Part shown: positions 32,693-41,804 of the stretch, in pieces | Position numbering within the stretch: the first letter of the stretch is position 1 | Layout of the letters: every line of letters begins with the position of its first letter | Assembly (NCBI GenBank): GCA_013817245.1 | Contig: JACDDA010000002.1 | Coordinates: forward strand, 92,242-156,241 | Length of the DNA stretch: 64,000 nucleotides | Direction: 5' to 3' | Source of the DNA: Gammaproteobacteria bacterium | GTDB lineage: Bacteria; Pseudomonadota; Gammaproteobacteria; HTCC5015 | The notes under the pieces: generated by a model | What the model was told of the DNA's origin: nothing | Database searches by the model: none | The model's input: only the letters and a program-made list of their open reading frames with translations | Translations under genes and position numbers: made by a program

Positions 32693-33850
32693 TTAACGTT
32701 TTGTTTGACGATTAAGCCATTTAATAGGATCAGTGGGAACGCCATTGTGTCGGATCTCGAAATATAAAGCAGTTTGGTTTTGGCCGCCACTGTCGCCCAC
32801 AGTGCCAACCGTTTCATTAACGTTGACCCAATCGCCACTTTGTTTTAACAGTTCACGGTTTTGTGCGTACAAAGACATATAACCATTTTGATGATCTAAA
32901 ATCAGTAACAAACCAAAACCGGATAACCAATCTGCAAATACCACACGACCAGGAGAAACAGCGCGTACCGTTTCACCGGCCGGCGCGGCAATGCGTAAAC
33001 CGCGCCAGCGTAAATCACCAATGCCTTTTGCTTCGCCAAAACGATTTAACAATGTGCCTTTTACTGGCCAGCCGAGTTGACCTTTTTGTTTGGTAAAGTC
33101 GATTGGCTTGGTGTTAATGCTCGCTTTAGGCGGAATATCGGCAAACAATTTTTTTAATGAGCCCAGTAATTTTTGTAATTGCTGTTCATCTTGACGAAGT
33201 CGCGCGAGTTGATTTTTAGAAGTATTAATTTCTTTGCTTAAAGCGCTAACCGCCTGGTTACGAATGGCTAATTGTTTTTCCAGCGCGAGCTTTTCTTTCT
33301 GTTGAGAAGTTTTGATGATAGTTAAATCAGCCAAAGTATGTTTAATCGCTAACTCATTATTACGCAATGCGATTAAATTAGTTTCAGTGGTTTTAATCGC
33401 GCTTAAGCGCGCATTACTCAAATAATTGTAATACGTTAGTACGCGATTAACGGAAGCAGGATCTTGTAAATTAAGCAGTAGTTTTAATTGCTCATCATGT
33501 CCCGCCATATACGCCATGCGCAGCATATCGCCGAGTTGATTTTGATGTTGTTGGCGGACAGCTTCTAATTGCCCACGTTCTTTCCGTAATTGTTGTAGTT
33601 TTTGTTCCGCGCGCTGGGATTGTTTTTCAAGGCCGCGTAGATTTTTACGAATGTTACTTAACGATAACTCCGTCGCGCGTACTTGTTTTGCTGCGTTGGA
33701 GCGTTGTGTTTGTTGTTGTGATAAATTTTGACTGAGCTGCTGAATTTCTTGCCGCACTTGTTTGAGCTTGGCTTGATCCGGTTCATTGGCTGCGTAAAGG
33801 GTGCTGCTAAATAACAGCATCATCGCTAAAACGCCCCCGAATTTTTGCAT
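32693..33850 (-). CDS. envC: EnvC-like murein hydrolase activator (degenerate M23 domain)
   Basis: Periplasmic coiled-coil protein with a C-terminal LytM/M23 domain. From the ATG at 33850 it has 385 residues and a clean signal peptide (MQKFGGVLAMMLLFSSTLYA); an ATG at 33913 adds 21 basic residues and hides the signal. A long coiled coil (Gln-, Lys- and Glu-rich) covers about residues 25-240. The LytM domain (from GWPVKGTLLNRFG) lacks the zinc ligands: WRGLRIAAPAGE replaces HxGxD, and LYFEIRHNG replaces HLHFE. It is therefore an activator of amidases rather than an enzyme. First in an operon with ctpA and nat. Confidence 0.88.
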   Translation of the reverse strand: MQKFGGVLAMMLLFSSTLYAANEPDQAKLKQVRQEIQQLSQNLSQQQTQRSNAAKQVRATELSLSNIRKNLRGLEKQSQRAEQKLQQLRKERGQLEAVRQQHQNQLGDMLRMAYMAGHDEQLKLLLNLQDPASVNRVLTYYNYLSNARLSAIKTTETNLIALRNNELAIKHTLADLTIIKTSQQKEKLALEKQLAIRNQAVSALSKEINTSKNQLARLRQDEQQLQKLLGSLKKLFADIPPKASINTKPIDFTKQKGQLGWPVKGTLLNRFGEAKGIGDLRWRGLRIAAPAGETVRAVSPGRVVFADWLSGFGLLLILDHQNGYMSLYAQNRELLKQSGDWVNVNETVGTVGDSGGQNQTALYFEIRHNGVPTDPIKWLNRQTKR

Positions 33851-34059
33851 GGGCAAACAAAATGGCCTGCTAATATAACGGCGGCCATAATAAAGGAGTG
33901 ACGTGCGTAGCATACGGCCGCCATCATACCGATCTGCTGCCAGAACAACGAGGGGATAAATCGCCTAGTCGTAAATTAGTCGTGATAGGATTTGCCAAGC
34001 CGCAGGCGGTTTCCTACACTGCCGGCCTGTTCGGTGTTGTTACTTTGCTATGAGGTTGT

Positions 34060-34479
34060 ATGGAACATTTTCCTGAATTTGTAATAAATCATCCCTTTTT
34101 GTTTGGCGGCGCTGCTTTAGCGTTAACGTTTACCTTGGTGGCTGAGTTTCGTGCACGTCGTGGACCTAAACCCTTAAGTACCGGCGAAGCAGTTTTGTTA
34201 ATGAATCACCAAAATGCCGTGGTGCTTGATGTGCGAGAAGCAAATGAATACAGCGCAGGCCACATATTAAATGCTATCAATGTGCCTTTTTCAGCGCTTA
34301 AAGAACGTATGCCGCAACTCGACAAATATAAAGACAAGCCGATTATTGTCTGTTGCAAAGGTGGAACCCAAGGCCTTACTGCCGCCGCGCAATTAAAAGA
34401 TGCGGGATTTACCCAAGCGCGCTATTTAAAAAATGGTGTCTTCGCTTGGACCACTGATAATTTGCCTTTAGAGAAATAA
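34060..34479 (+). CDS. Membrane-anchored rhodanese-domain protein (YibN-like)
   Basis: 139 residues: one N-terminal membrane helix (about 10-29) followed by a rhodanese fold. Motifs are LDVREANEYSAGHILNAINVPFSAL and the active-site loop IIVCCKGGTQG with catalytic Cys99. The arrangement before grxC, secB and gpsA is the same as E. coli yibN-grxC-secB-gpsA. The physiological sulfur acceptor is unknown. The next gene begins 22 bases downstream. Confidence 0.9.
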   Translation: MEHFPEFVINHPFLFGGAALALTFTLVAEFRARRGPKPLSTGEAVLLMNHQNAVVLDVREANEYSAGHILNAINVPFSALKERMPQLDKYKDKPIIVCCKGGTQGLTAAAQLKDAGFTQARYLKNGVFAWTTDNLPLEK

Positions 34480-34501
34480 GTTACTACGAGGATTGGCATT
34501 G

Positions 34502-34768
34502 ATGGCACGGGTTATTGTGTATTACACGCCGAGTTGTCCGTATTGCATGCGTGCACGGCAATTGTTCGACGCAAAAGGTGTAAATTACGAAGGCATCCGA
34601 GTGGATACAGATCCTGCGCTGCGCCGCGAAATGCAGCAAAAATCCGGGCGTTATACTGTTCCGCAGATTTTTATCAATCAACAAGCGATTGGTGGTTGTG
34701 ATGAATTGTATGATTTAGAAGCACAAGGCGAGCTGGATAATATGTTGGCCGCTAACACCCCTAATTAA
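34502..34768 (+). CDS. grxC: Glutaredoxin 3
   Basis: 88-residue dithiol glutaredoxin using glutathione. The active site CPYC is at residues 12-15 within YYTPSCPYCMRARQL; TVPQIFINQQAIGGCDEL provides the cis-proline and GG motif. I chose the ATG at 34502 (MARVIVYYTP); an in-frame TTG at 34493 would add three residues. Lies between the rhodanese gene and secB. Confidence 0.95.
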   Translation: MARVIVYYTPSCPYCMRARQLFDAKGVNYEGIRVDTDPALRREMQQKSGRYTVPQIFINQQAIGGCDELYDLEAQGELDNMLAANTPN

Positions 34769-34802
34769 ACAAATTAAACATTGATAATTTCAAGGAATTT
34801 TC

Positions 34803-35282
34803 ATGAGCGAACCAGCCAGCAGCCCGCAGTTTTCTTTACAAAAAATTTATCTTAAAGATGTATCGTTTGAGTCACCGAATCCATTAGAAAGTTTTCGTCT
34901 AGCCAATCAGCCGCCAGATGTTAATTTGAATATGAATACAGAAGCCAAACAACTCAAAGATGATTTGCATGAAGTCGTGTTAAATCTCACGATAACGGTT
35001 AAAGCAAAAGGTAGTGATACCGTATTATATTTAGCAGAAATAAAACAAGCGGGTTTATTTAGTTTGAGTAATTTTTCAGATCAAGAACGCGCCTATATGA
35101 GCAACGTGCAATGCTCCAATATTTTATTTCCCTTTGCGCGCGAAGAAATTGCAAGCTTAGTAGCGAAAGGTGGTTTTCCGCAGTTACTATTAGCGCCGCT
35201 AAATTTTGAAGCGCTCTACAATCAACACATGCGCAAAATGGCGGAAGCCGAGCGCAACAACCCCTCTACTGCAAAACATTAA
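34803..35282 (+). CDS. secB: Protein-export chaperone SecB
   Basis: Cytoplasmic tetrameric chaperone that delivers preproteins to SecA; 159 residues (E. coli 155). Recognizable blocks are FSLQKIYLKDVSFESPNP, YLAEIKQAGLFSL, CSNILFPFAREEIASLVAKGGFPQLLLAPLNFEALY. SecB is largely confined to proteobacteria. It is followed 3 bases later by gpsA, usual for the group. Confidence 0.97.
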   Translation: MSEPASSPQFSLQKIYLKDVSFESPNPLESFRLANQPPDVNLNMNTEAKQLKDDLHEVVLNLTITVKAKGSDTVLYLAEIKQAGLFSLSNFSDQERAYMSNVQCSNILFPFAREEIASLVAKGGFPQLLLAPLNFEALYNQHMRKMAEAERNNPSTAKH

Positions 35283-35285
35283 TTC

Positions 35286-36299
35286 ATGAGCAACGCCTCA
35301 CCGAACATTCTTGTATTAGGCGCGGGGTCGTGGGGCACGGCTCTTGCCAAGTTGTTAACAGAGAATAACGTTGAAACTTATTTGTGGACGCGCGATGCTG
35401 CGCAAGCAGCAGATATGCGCACGCAGCGACGCAATCTAAAATATTTACCTGAGATTGTTTTGCCTGATGCTTTGCACATTAGTGATGATTTAAATTCCGT
35501 TATTCAAACAAGCGATATCATTTTGTTTGCGTTACCGTGCGCGGCATTTCGTGATGTATTAACCCAACATGCACAAATCATAAAAAATAAAAAAGGTTTA
35601 GTGTGGGCCTGCAAAGGCTTAGAACAAAATAGTTTAAAACGTTTAGATGAAGTTGCGCGTGAAATATTAGGTGAGCAGATTCCGCTCGCGACTATTTCAG
35701 GGCCTAATTTTGCAGGCGAAGTAGCGCGGCGTGTGCCTACTGCAACAACAGTGGCGGCGTCCAGTTACGTATTCGCAGAACAAATAGTCAGTTATTTACA
35801 TAACGATTGGTTTCGCGCTTACAGCACCGATGATTTAATTGGTGTGCAAATGGGCGGCGCTTTAAAAAATGCGTTGGCGATTGCAGTCGGTATTGCCGAT
35901 GGTTTAGGTTTAGGCGCGAATACGCGCGCGGCTTTAATTACACGCGGCTTAGCTGAAATTGTGCGTTTGGGCGTGGCCATGGGTGGCCGCACGGAAACAT
36001 TTTTAGGCTTAGCCGGCATGGGTGATTTAGTTTTAACCTGCACCGATGACCAATCACGCAATCGTCGTTTTGGTAAATTATTAGCGCAAGGTTATACCGT
36101 TGAGAAAGCTATACATGAAATTGGCCAAGCGGTGGAAGGATACAAAACTGCGCAGAGCGCGCATCTATTAGCAAAGCAATTACAGATTGATGCGCCGATT
36201 ATAGAACAGACTTACCAAGTGTTATTTGAAAACAAACCCGCACAAAATGCTGTGCGAGCGTTGCTGACACGAGATCCAAAACCAGAACACCACCGGTAG
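35286..36299 (+). CDS. gpsA: Glycerol-3-phosphate dehydrogenase [NAD(P)+]
   Basis: Reduces dihydroxyacetone phosphate to glycerol 3-phosphate for phospholipid synthesis; 337 residues. The nucleotide motif is VLGAGSWGTALAKLL, followed by GPNFAGEVARRVPTA and the catalytic/substrate region GALKNALAIAVGIADGLGLGANTRAALITRGL and FLGLAGMGDLVLTC. Last gene of the rhodanese-grxC-secB-gpsA run; it converges with the barrel gene downstream. Confidence 0.97.
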   Translation: MSNASPNILVLGAGSWGTALAKLLTENNVETYLWTRDAAQAADMRTQRRNLKYLPEIVLPDALHISDDLNSVIQTSDIILFALPCAAFRDVLTQHAQIIKNKKGLVWACKGLEQNSLKRLDEVAREILGEQIPLATISGPNFAGEVARRVPTATTVAASSYVFAEQIVSYLHNDWFRAYSTDDLIGVQMGGALKNALAIAVGIADGLGLGANTRAALITRGLAEIVRLGVAMGGRTETFLGLAGMGDLVLTCTDDQSRNRRFGKLLAQGYTVEKAIHEIGQAVEGYKTAQSAHLLAKQLQIDAPIIEQTYQVLFENKPAQNAVRALLTRDPKPEHHR

Positions 36300-36376
36300 T
36301 TAATTTTTATAAACTTTTGCACATAACTATTCTTAGCGCTGCTATTAAGCTGGAATGATCTCCTCTAACAAATTTT

Positions 36377-37543
36377 TTAAAAGGCTATTACTGCCCCGGC
36401 ATTCACAGCGCTTTCTTCTAAATAAAGATGTTCTGATTTTTTTTCGTACTGAAAAAACAGTTGACTGTTGTTATTAAAAGCCAGCACAAGTGAAAATTCA
36501 GAATGATAAAAATCTCTATCGGGCGCATCTGTAGTCAAAGTAAAAGGCGCCTCATCTGGTAATAATATTAAATGCGCATCAATAGTTTGCGAGTCGTTTT
36601 TATTTTCTTGGACTTTTGAAAAACGCACAGAAGGGATGAGCGATACATTATCGAAGCCTATGATGTAACCAAGCTTAACCCCCGCGCTAGTAAGATCGGA
36701 ATCATATTTTTGGTGACCATAACTTAGTTCTAGATCAGTGTCGCCATTTTCAGAGTAAGGATCAATATCTGTTTCAGATATGTCTTTAGCGATAAATACG
36801 CCTAGAATAAATTGAGCAATAGTTTTATCCCAATTGATAGAAAGACCTGCAATATCTTCTTCGCTGGTTGATGAGCTAGTGATTTCACCTTCTATATTGC
36901 TGCCAAAAGTAGCGTACTTTGTGGAATCGATAGAAGAACTTACACGGCCTTTATAAATATCAAAAGACAATTCGTTGATGGGTGTCCAGGTCGCATAGAT
37001 AGTTTTGGAATCATTATCGCTTTTAGAAGAACCGATAATTTCAGTAAACTTTATGTCGTTTTCGGAATTACCTAGGGCGAAACCGATAATGAAACTGCTC
37101 GTAGGGCTGTAATCAAGTCCTAATATTAACGCGCTATCTTTTGCTCCATAAGCATTTTCAAATTCAGTTTCGGCGCGATCAGCTTCGCCATTGCTAGCAG
37201 CCAATAGGAGACCCCAGCTGCCGGTGGCGTCTTTTTCTCGTTGCTCTAAGTGTTTTTCGACTTCTTCTTTTTGATTGCCGCCAATAGAAGAGCTCAAACC
37301 TGCGGCACTGCTTGGATTGGTTGCGCTACTAAAACTAGCTGAACCATCATAGATGGAGCCGGGAAATGCTTTGTCACAAAATACAAATAATTCAGGATCA
37401 GTAATCGGTTCGGCTGAATACACGCAAATCTTTGCCATGTAATCTTCGAATTTTTCATTGGTGCGAGTGGCGCTCGCAGGGGACGTGATAATGCTGCCTG
37501 TGATTAAGCTCCCAATAAAAATTACCAGCCTATTGTTATTCAT
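36377..37543 (-). CDS. Outer-membrane beta-barrel protein (autotransporter-like domain)
   Basis: 388 residues from the ATG at 37543, chosen because AAGGA lies 7 bases upstream and a signal peptide follows directly (hydrophobic VIFIGSLITGSII, cleavage near SPASA). An N-terminal region of about 100 residues contains two Cys (VYSAEPI.., FVFCDKAFPG) and a Ser/Ala-rich stretch. From about residue 120 alternating strands build a barrel, and the protein ends with VNAGAVIAF, the terminal Phe expected of BAM substrates. It resembles autotransporter barrel domains without a large passenger. The gene is divergent from the subtilase lipoprotein gene. No specific function can be assigned. Confidence 0.7.
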   Translation of the reverse strand: MNNNRLVIFIGSLITGSIITSPASATRTNEKFEDYMAKICVYSAEPITDPELFVFCDKAFPGSIYDGSASFSSATNPSSAAGLSSSIGGNQKEEVEKHLEQREKDATGSWGLLLAASNGEADRAETEFENAYGAKDSALILGLDYSPTSSFIIGFALGNSENDIKFTEIIGSSKSDNDSKTIYATWTPINELSFDIYKGRVSSSIDSTKYATFGSNIEGEITSSSTSEEDIAGLSINWDKTIAQFILGVFIAKDISETDIDPYSENGDTDLELSYGHQKYDSDLTSAGVKLGYIIGFDNVSLIPSVRFSKVQENKNDSQTIDAHLILLPDEAPFTLTTDAPDRDFYHSEFSLVLAFNNNSQLFFQYEKKSEHLYLEESAVNAGAVIAF

Positions 37544-37748
37544 GACGCTATCCTTAGGTAATGAGTGTGATGGATGCCGCAAAGTCTATCATTAAGAACC
37601 CTTGACAGGAATGAGGCCATCTCTGATTATGCTTGCCAAGTAACGGGGCTATCTAGTAAAACTTTTTGATATTGGTTGTAGGCGCATATAGCGGATATAG
37701 CCAATGGGCTCTCGGAATAAATTTGAACTTATAATCACGGAGTGACGT

Positions 37749-40700
37749 ATGACCATTCGACAAACTATTTTTGTTACTTTTATCAGTCTTTTTGCCATCA
37801 GTTTACCTGGATGCAATAAATTCGCAGATGAGCCCTCAAAAGGCAATTCGAATGTCGTTTCGTCTTTAATTGAAACGCATTTTGTAGCTGTTGAGGGCAA
37901 TGCAGATGCCTTCACTGTAGAAATTAAAAATGTAAGTGGACGTTCTTTTGCGGGCCCCGTGGTATTAGAAGTCCAAAATCAAAAAGCACAGCTATCAAGC
38001 TATCTTTTATATAACAAAGATTTACTGATTAGCCCGGGCGCTAGTATTTCCTCATCTATTGTTATTAATACAAAAAAAGAAGCTATAGATCACTCACAAA
38101 TGGATGTCGCATGGCGTTGTTTGTCATCTACGCGTTTAGATTGTCCTTTCTCGTTGGCAGCAGGCATTAAGGCAAAGTTTCAATATCGGATTAAAGGCCA
38201 TATTCCTCCTTATGTGGTCGCGCCGCGTTCTTATCCCTATGCGGTAACAGGAAATAAATCGATCGAAGTGCTTTTTAAAGTGCAGATACTAGATTCACTG
38301 AATGCCAGTGAGTCAATAGAACTAATGGAAACGTCCGCTATTACTCGCGTTGCCGCAACTAAAGTAGAGTGCGGCGCTAATCAATCTTGTCGCGTTTTTG
38401 ACGTTGCTAACAAAACACCTGTTAAAACCTATGAATTAAATGATCTTGGTAAAGATGGCGATCTTAAGAAAGGAGATGGGTTTTATGCGGGCAATATCAG
38501 AATAGATGCGTCTAAATTAAATGATAATCAATGTCTGGTTTATCGTAGTAAAACTTCTTATAAAAAAGAAACAATAGTTTCTTTGCCATACCTGCTTTGT
38601 AAAACGCCTTTTCCGTTAGAGATGGCAAAAACTAATTCGACAATTAGTAATTTAGTCACTACCAAAGACGGCGTTAAAATCATTGCTGACGAAGTTTTGG
38701 TAAGAATGAAAGGAAATAGCGCTGTTCAAGATGTATCTACATTAACGCAAGCTGTGAATGCTCGGGTCGTTGGCAGCATTTTACCATTAGATTTGTATCA
38801 ATTTCGTTTCTCTTCCGCAATGACATTAGAAAAGTTACAAGCACTAGTTGCGCAATTGAAAGCGGATCCGACAGTTGATGGTGCGTATTTAAATACGGTT
38901 GGCGAATTAAGTTCCATACCCAATGACACGGATTTTAGTTTGCAGCACGGATTAACGCGTGTGAAAGCAAATGACGTATGGGATATTTCTGCAACGGGCA
39001 CTGGTCAAACAGTTATTGCTTTGGATACAGGTATAAATCGAGTTCATCCTGATTTTATTAATGCTGATACAACATGCCAATTAATTGGTGGATGCGCATC
39101 AGGTAATAATGATACTGCTAATCATGGTACTGCAATTGCTGGAATAATAGCGGCGGCGACTGATAACGCGTTAGGTGTTGCGGGTATTGCACCGAAATCA
39201 CAAATTCAATCTATCGTGATGACTACAGACGCTGCAGTAGATATGACAGAAATGGTGCAAGGTTTTCAAAATGCAGCGAGTACGGGTGTTGGTGATATTG
39301 TAAATGCTAGCTTTGGACAGACACTGGCGCCAGCAGGTTCTGATTTCCCCGGCATCAATGATCAATTTGATCTTTGTCGAGCGATTAATAATTTAGTTGT
39401 TGATGGTATGGGCAATCCAATTGGTTTAGTGGTGCATGCTGCAGGAAATAGTAATAGTACCGGCAACCATTATCCAGGCCGCTGCAATGACAGCACACAA
39501 ACCGCACACGCTGAATTAACCCGCAAAGATCTATTGATCGTAGTCGGCAATAGTGTGTCTTGTACTACAGGCTGCACTAATGATATTCGCTATGACAATG
39601 CAACAGAAGGTAGCAATTTTGGAAACTGGTTAGATGTGTTTGCGCCTGGTACCAACATGCGAGTTCTCAATAATGCTGGTGGTTATAGTGATCGTACTGG
39701 TACGTCATTGTCGAGTCCAATGGTGGCGGGTGCGGCAGCGGTGTTGCGTTCGTGCGGTGTGCCGCTTGATCAAATAGAATCTACATTAGTTAGCAGTGCG
39801 CCAGTGAGTGTTGCATTTACGGGCGGCAGCAAAGGCCGTATTGATGTTCATGCTGCATTACAATCGCGCAATATTGCGCCGACAGATGTGAGTTTGTCAG
39901 CAACAAGCATTGCGGAAAATACGAATACAACAGCGGGCACGGTTATCGGTACTTTGGTTGCGGTGGATGTTAATACCTGCGACAAGCATACGTTTAGTAT
40001 TAATGGCGGTGCTGATGCATCATTTTTCTCGATTTCGGGTGCTGCGAATAATCAACTAACGTTAACAAACGGCATTTTAAATTTTGAAACCAAACCTAGT
40101 TATGCGGTTACGGTTAGAGTGACTGATTTTTTTGGTCAAACATTTGATAGATCACTGGTCATTAATGTGATTAATCAAAATGAAACTCCTGTTATCAGCA
40201 ATCAAACGTTTACTATTAATGAGAATGCAGCGAACGGCAGCAGTGTCGGCACAGTAACAGCGGCTGATCCTGATGGCGATAGTTTAAATTTTTCGATTAC
40301 TGCTGGTAACACAGGCAGTGCGTTTGCAATTAATTCTGCTACCGGTCAGGTGACGGTTAATAACAGTGCTGCTGTTGATTTTGAAACCACACCTACTTTT
40401 GCGCTGACCGTGCAAGTTGCGGATGCTGCGTTGAATGCAAGTGCGACAATCACGGTTAATCTAAATGATGTAGCCGAAGGCATTCCTAATCCTATTATCG
40501 CGTTTGTAAATCCGGTGCCGTTTGAAACGTACACGGATGCATTTGGTGGTTTGTATGATCGTTATCGTTTTGAAGTGACGAATCGCAGCGCGTACCCGAG
40601 CAATTTCTTTGATGCCGCGCCTGCATTGCCCGCTTGTGGGTTAAATACGAATGCTGCGCGTACTTGGGTGCATATTTACAGAGCGGCAGACAACAGTTAC

Positions 40701-40856
40701 ATCTACGGTTTCTGCGCATTGGGTACGCCGAACAATCTGGGTCAACTATGGTTTGCAGTACCGGCAGGTACAACGCCGCCCGCTGCGTTTTATATAAAAC
40801 TCATTGATCGTCAAACGTCGATTGAATACACGTCGAATACATTAACGATACCTTAA
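37749..40856 (+). CDS. Subtilisin-like (S8) protease lipoprotein with cadherin-like repeats
   Basis: 1035 residues. The signal peptide ends in the lipobox LPGC (Cys22), so the mature protein should be lipid-anchored. Residues to about 300 form an undefined beta-rich region; then a propeptide-like segment with VLVRMKGN and LDLYQFRF. The S8 domain follows (about 400-710) with Asp426 in VIALDTGINRVHPDF, His459 in NHGTAIAGI and Ser653 in GTSLSSPMVAGAAAVL, so the triad is intact. Two cadherin-like repeats (about 715-910) carry AENTNTTAGTVIGTLVAVD and NENAANGSSVGTVTAADPDGDSL. The last 120 residues are a separate module with RYRFEVTNRSAYPSNFF and paired Cys. A secreted FecR-domain gene follows 27 bases later. 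Confidence 0.88.
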   Translation: MTIRQTIFVTFISLFAISLPGCNKFADEPSKGNSNVVSSLIETHFVAVEGNADAFTVEIKNVSGRSFAGPVVLEVQNQKAQLSSYLLYNKDLLISPGASISSSIVINTKKEAIDHSQMDVAWRCLSSTRLDCPFSLAAGIKAKFQYRIKGHIPPYVVAPRSYPYAVTGNKSIEVLFKVQILDSLNASESIELMETSAITRVAATKVECGANQSCRVFDVANKTPVKTYELNDLGKDGDLKKGDGFYAGNIRIDASKLNDNQCLVYRSKTSYKKETIVSLPYLLCKTPFPLEMAKTNSTISNLVTTKDGVKIIADEVLVRMKGNSAVQDVSTLTQAVNARVVGSILPLDLYQFRFSSAMTLEKLQALVAQLKADPTVDGAYLNTVGELSSIPNDTDFSLQHGLTRVKANDVWDISATGTGQTVIALDTGINRVHPDFINADTTCQLIGGCASGNNDTANHGTAIAGIIAAATDNALGVAGIAPKSQIQSIVMTTDAAVDMTEMVQGFQNAASTGVGDIVNASFGQTLAPAGSDFPGINDQFDLCRAINNLVVDGMGNPIGLVVHAAGNSNSTGNHYPGRCNDSTQTAHAELTRKDLLIVVGNSVSCTTGCTNDIRYDNATEGSNFGNWLDVFAPGTNMRVLNNAGGYSDRTGTSLSSPMVAGAAAVLRSCGVPLDQIESTLVSSAPVSVAFTGGSKGRIDVHAALQSRNIAPTDVSLSATSIAENTNTTAGTVIGTLVAVDVNTCDKHTFSINGGADASFFSISGAANNQLTLTNGILNFETKPSYAVTVRVTDFFGQTFDRSLVINVINQNETPVISNQTFTINENAANGSSVGTVTAADPDGDSLNFSITAGNTGSAFAINSATGQVTVNNSAAVDFETTPTFALTVQVADAALNASATITVNLNDVAEGIPNPIIAFVNPVPFETYTDAFGGLYDRYRFEVTNRSAYPSNFFDAAPALPACGLNTNAARTWVHIYRAADNSYIYGFCALGTPNNLGQLWFAVPAGTTPPAAFYIKLIDRQTSIEYTSNTLTIP

Positions 40857-40883
40857 AGTGATGCAACAACAAGGATGATAGCG

Positions 40884-41591
40884 ATGATGCGTAAAAAAAG
40901 TTTATGGATGTTGCTTGCGTGTTTAGTGATGACACCGATGGCGTATGCCGCGGAGTCAGCCGGCACGATTGAAAATATTTCTGGCAAAGCATGGGCGCAG
41001 CTCGGCAATGATAAATATCAGCGTATTTACAAAGGCGCTGCAATATATGATGGCACGCGTGTCTTAACAGATAAAAAAGCTGAATTAACGATTCGTTTTG
41101 CTGACCAATCAGAATTTTCATTGGGTAATAATACGTCAATCGTGATTGAGAAATTTAATTATACGGCGAATGCCGACAATAATAATTTTGTGACAAGAAT
41201 TACTAATGGCACGTTTCGATTTGTATCAGGTTTAATTGCGCATAAAAAATCAACGGCTATGACGGTGAAGATGGGTACAGTTGCAACGATTGGTGTACGC
41301 GGAACAGATGTCACAGGTGAAGTGACAGAGCGTGTTGAAAAAGACGGTAAAGTGGTTGAAGAATCCGCGCGCGTGGTGTTAATGGAGCCGGCAGAAGAAA
41401 ATAAAAAAACCGCCATCGAAGTGTCTAATCAATTTGGTAGTGTTGTGATTGATGAACCTGGTTATGGCACAGAAATTCCCGATGAACATAGTGCGCCAAC
41501 TGCGGTAAGAAAAATGCAAATTCGCACCATCAATAACGTAATGCGTGCGGTGCGATCTGCTACACCCCGAGCGCAGCCTCGAATGCGCTAA
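40884..41591 (+). CDS. Secreted FecR-domain protein
   Basis: 235 residues with a signal peptide (MMRKKSLWMLLACLVMTPMAYA) and a FecR-type domain: GTIENISGKAWAQL, IYDGTRVLTDKKAELTIRFADQSEFSLGNNTSIVIE, and FRFVSGLIAHKKSTAMTVKMGTVATIGVRGTDVTGEV. There is no cytoplasmic anti-sigma part and no sigma factor gene nearby, so it is not a classical FecR regulator. Similar stand-alone periplasmic FecR domains occur in proteobacteria without known role. AAGGA at 40871-40875 fits the ATG at 40884. It follows the protease gene closely and probably shares its transcript. Confidence 0.8.
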   Translation: MMRKKSLWMLLACLVMTPMAYAAESAGTIENISGKAWAQLGNDKYQRIYKGAAIYDGTRVLTDKKAELTIRFADQSEFSLGNNTSIVIEKFNYTANADNNNFVTRITNGTFRFVSGLIAHKKSTAMTVKMGTVATIGVRGTDVTGEVTERVEKDGKVVEESARVVLMEPAEENKKTAIEVSNQFGSVVIDEPGYGTEIPDEHSAPTAVRKMQIRTINNVMRAVRSATPRAQPRMR

Positions 41592-41668
41592 TTGCCATAT
41601 CAAAAACAAGTTTTCTACAAACATTGCCAAGCCGGCATCCCATCGACATAATTTGCTCGCGTTGATAA

Positions 41669-41692
41669 ACACGTGCTTTATAAAGCACGTGT
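41669..41692. repeat. Perfect 24-base palindrome upstream of tRNA-Gly
   Basis: Each half is ACACGTGCTTTA read on opposite strands, with no loop and no mismatch. It begins 77 bases after the FecR-domain gene's stop and ends 16 bases before tRNA-Gly. No T-run follows on either side, so it is not a standard terminator. A dimeric regulator site is possible. Confidence 0.6.
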
Positions 41693-41708
41693 ATTGATCA
41701 GACGTTTT

Positions 41709-41782
41709 GCGGGTGTAGTTCAATGGTAGAACTTTAGCTTCCCAAGCTGATAGCGTGGGTTCGATTCCCATCACCCGCTCCA
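41709..41782 (+). tRNA. tRNA-Gly (anticodon CCC)
   Basis: Acceptor stem GCGGGTG pairs with CACCCGC; D stem GTTC/GAAC; anticodon stem TTAGC/GCTGA encloses loop TTCCCAA, giving anticodon CCC (reads GGG); T arm GTGGG TTCGATT CCCAT. The discriminator base is T and CCA is encoded. 74 bases including CCA. Confidence 0.95.
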
Positions 41783-41804
41783 TATGTGGTAGAGAGGGTC
41801 GTGT

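Noticed and set aside
41669..41692. CACGTG-containing palindrome as a third parS
   Set aside because: It shares only the central CACGTG, twice, and lacks the GTTTC/GAAAC arms required for ParB.
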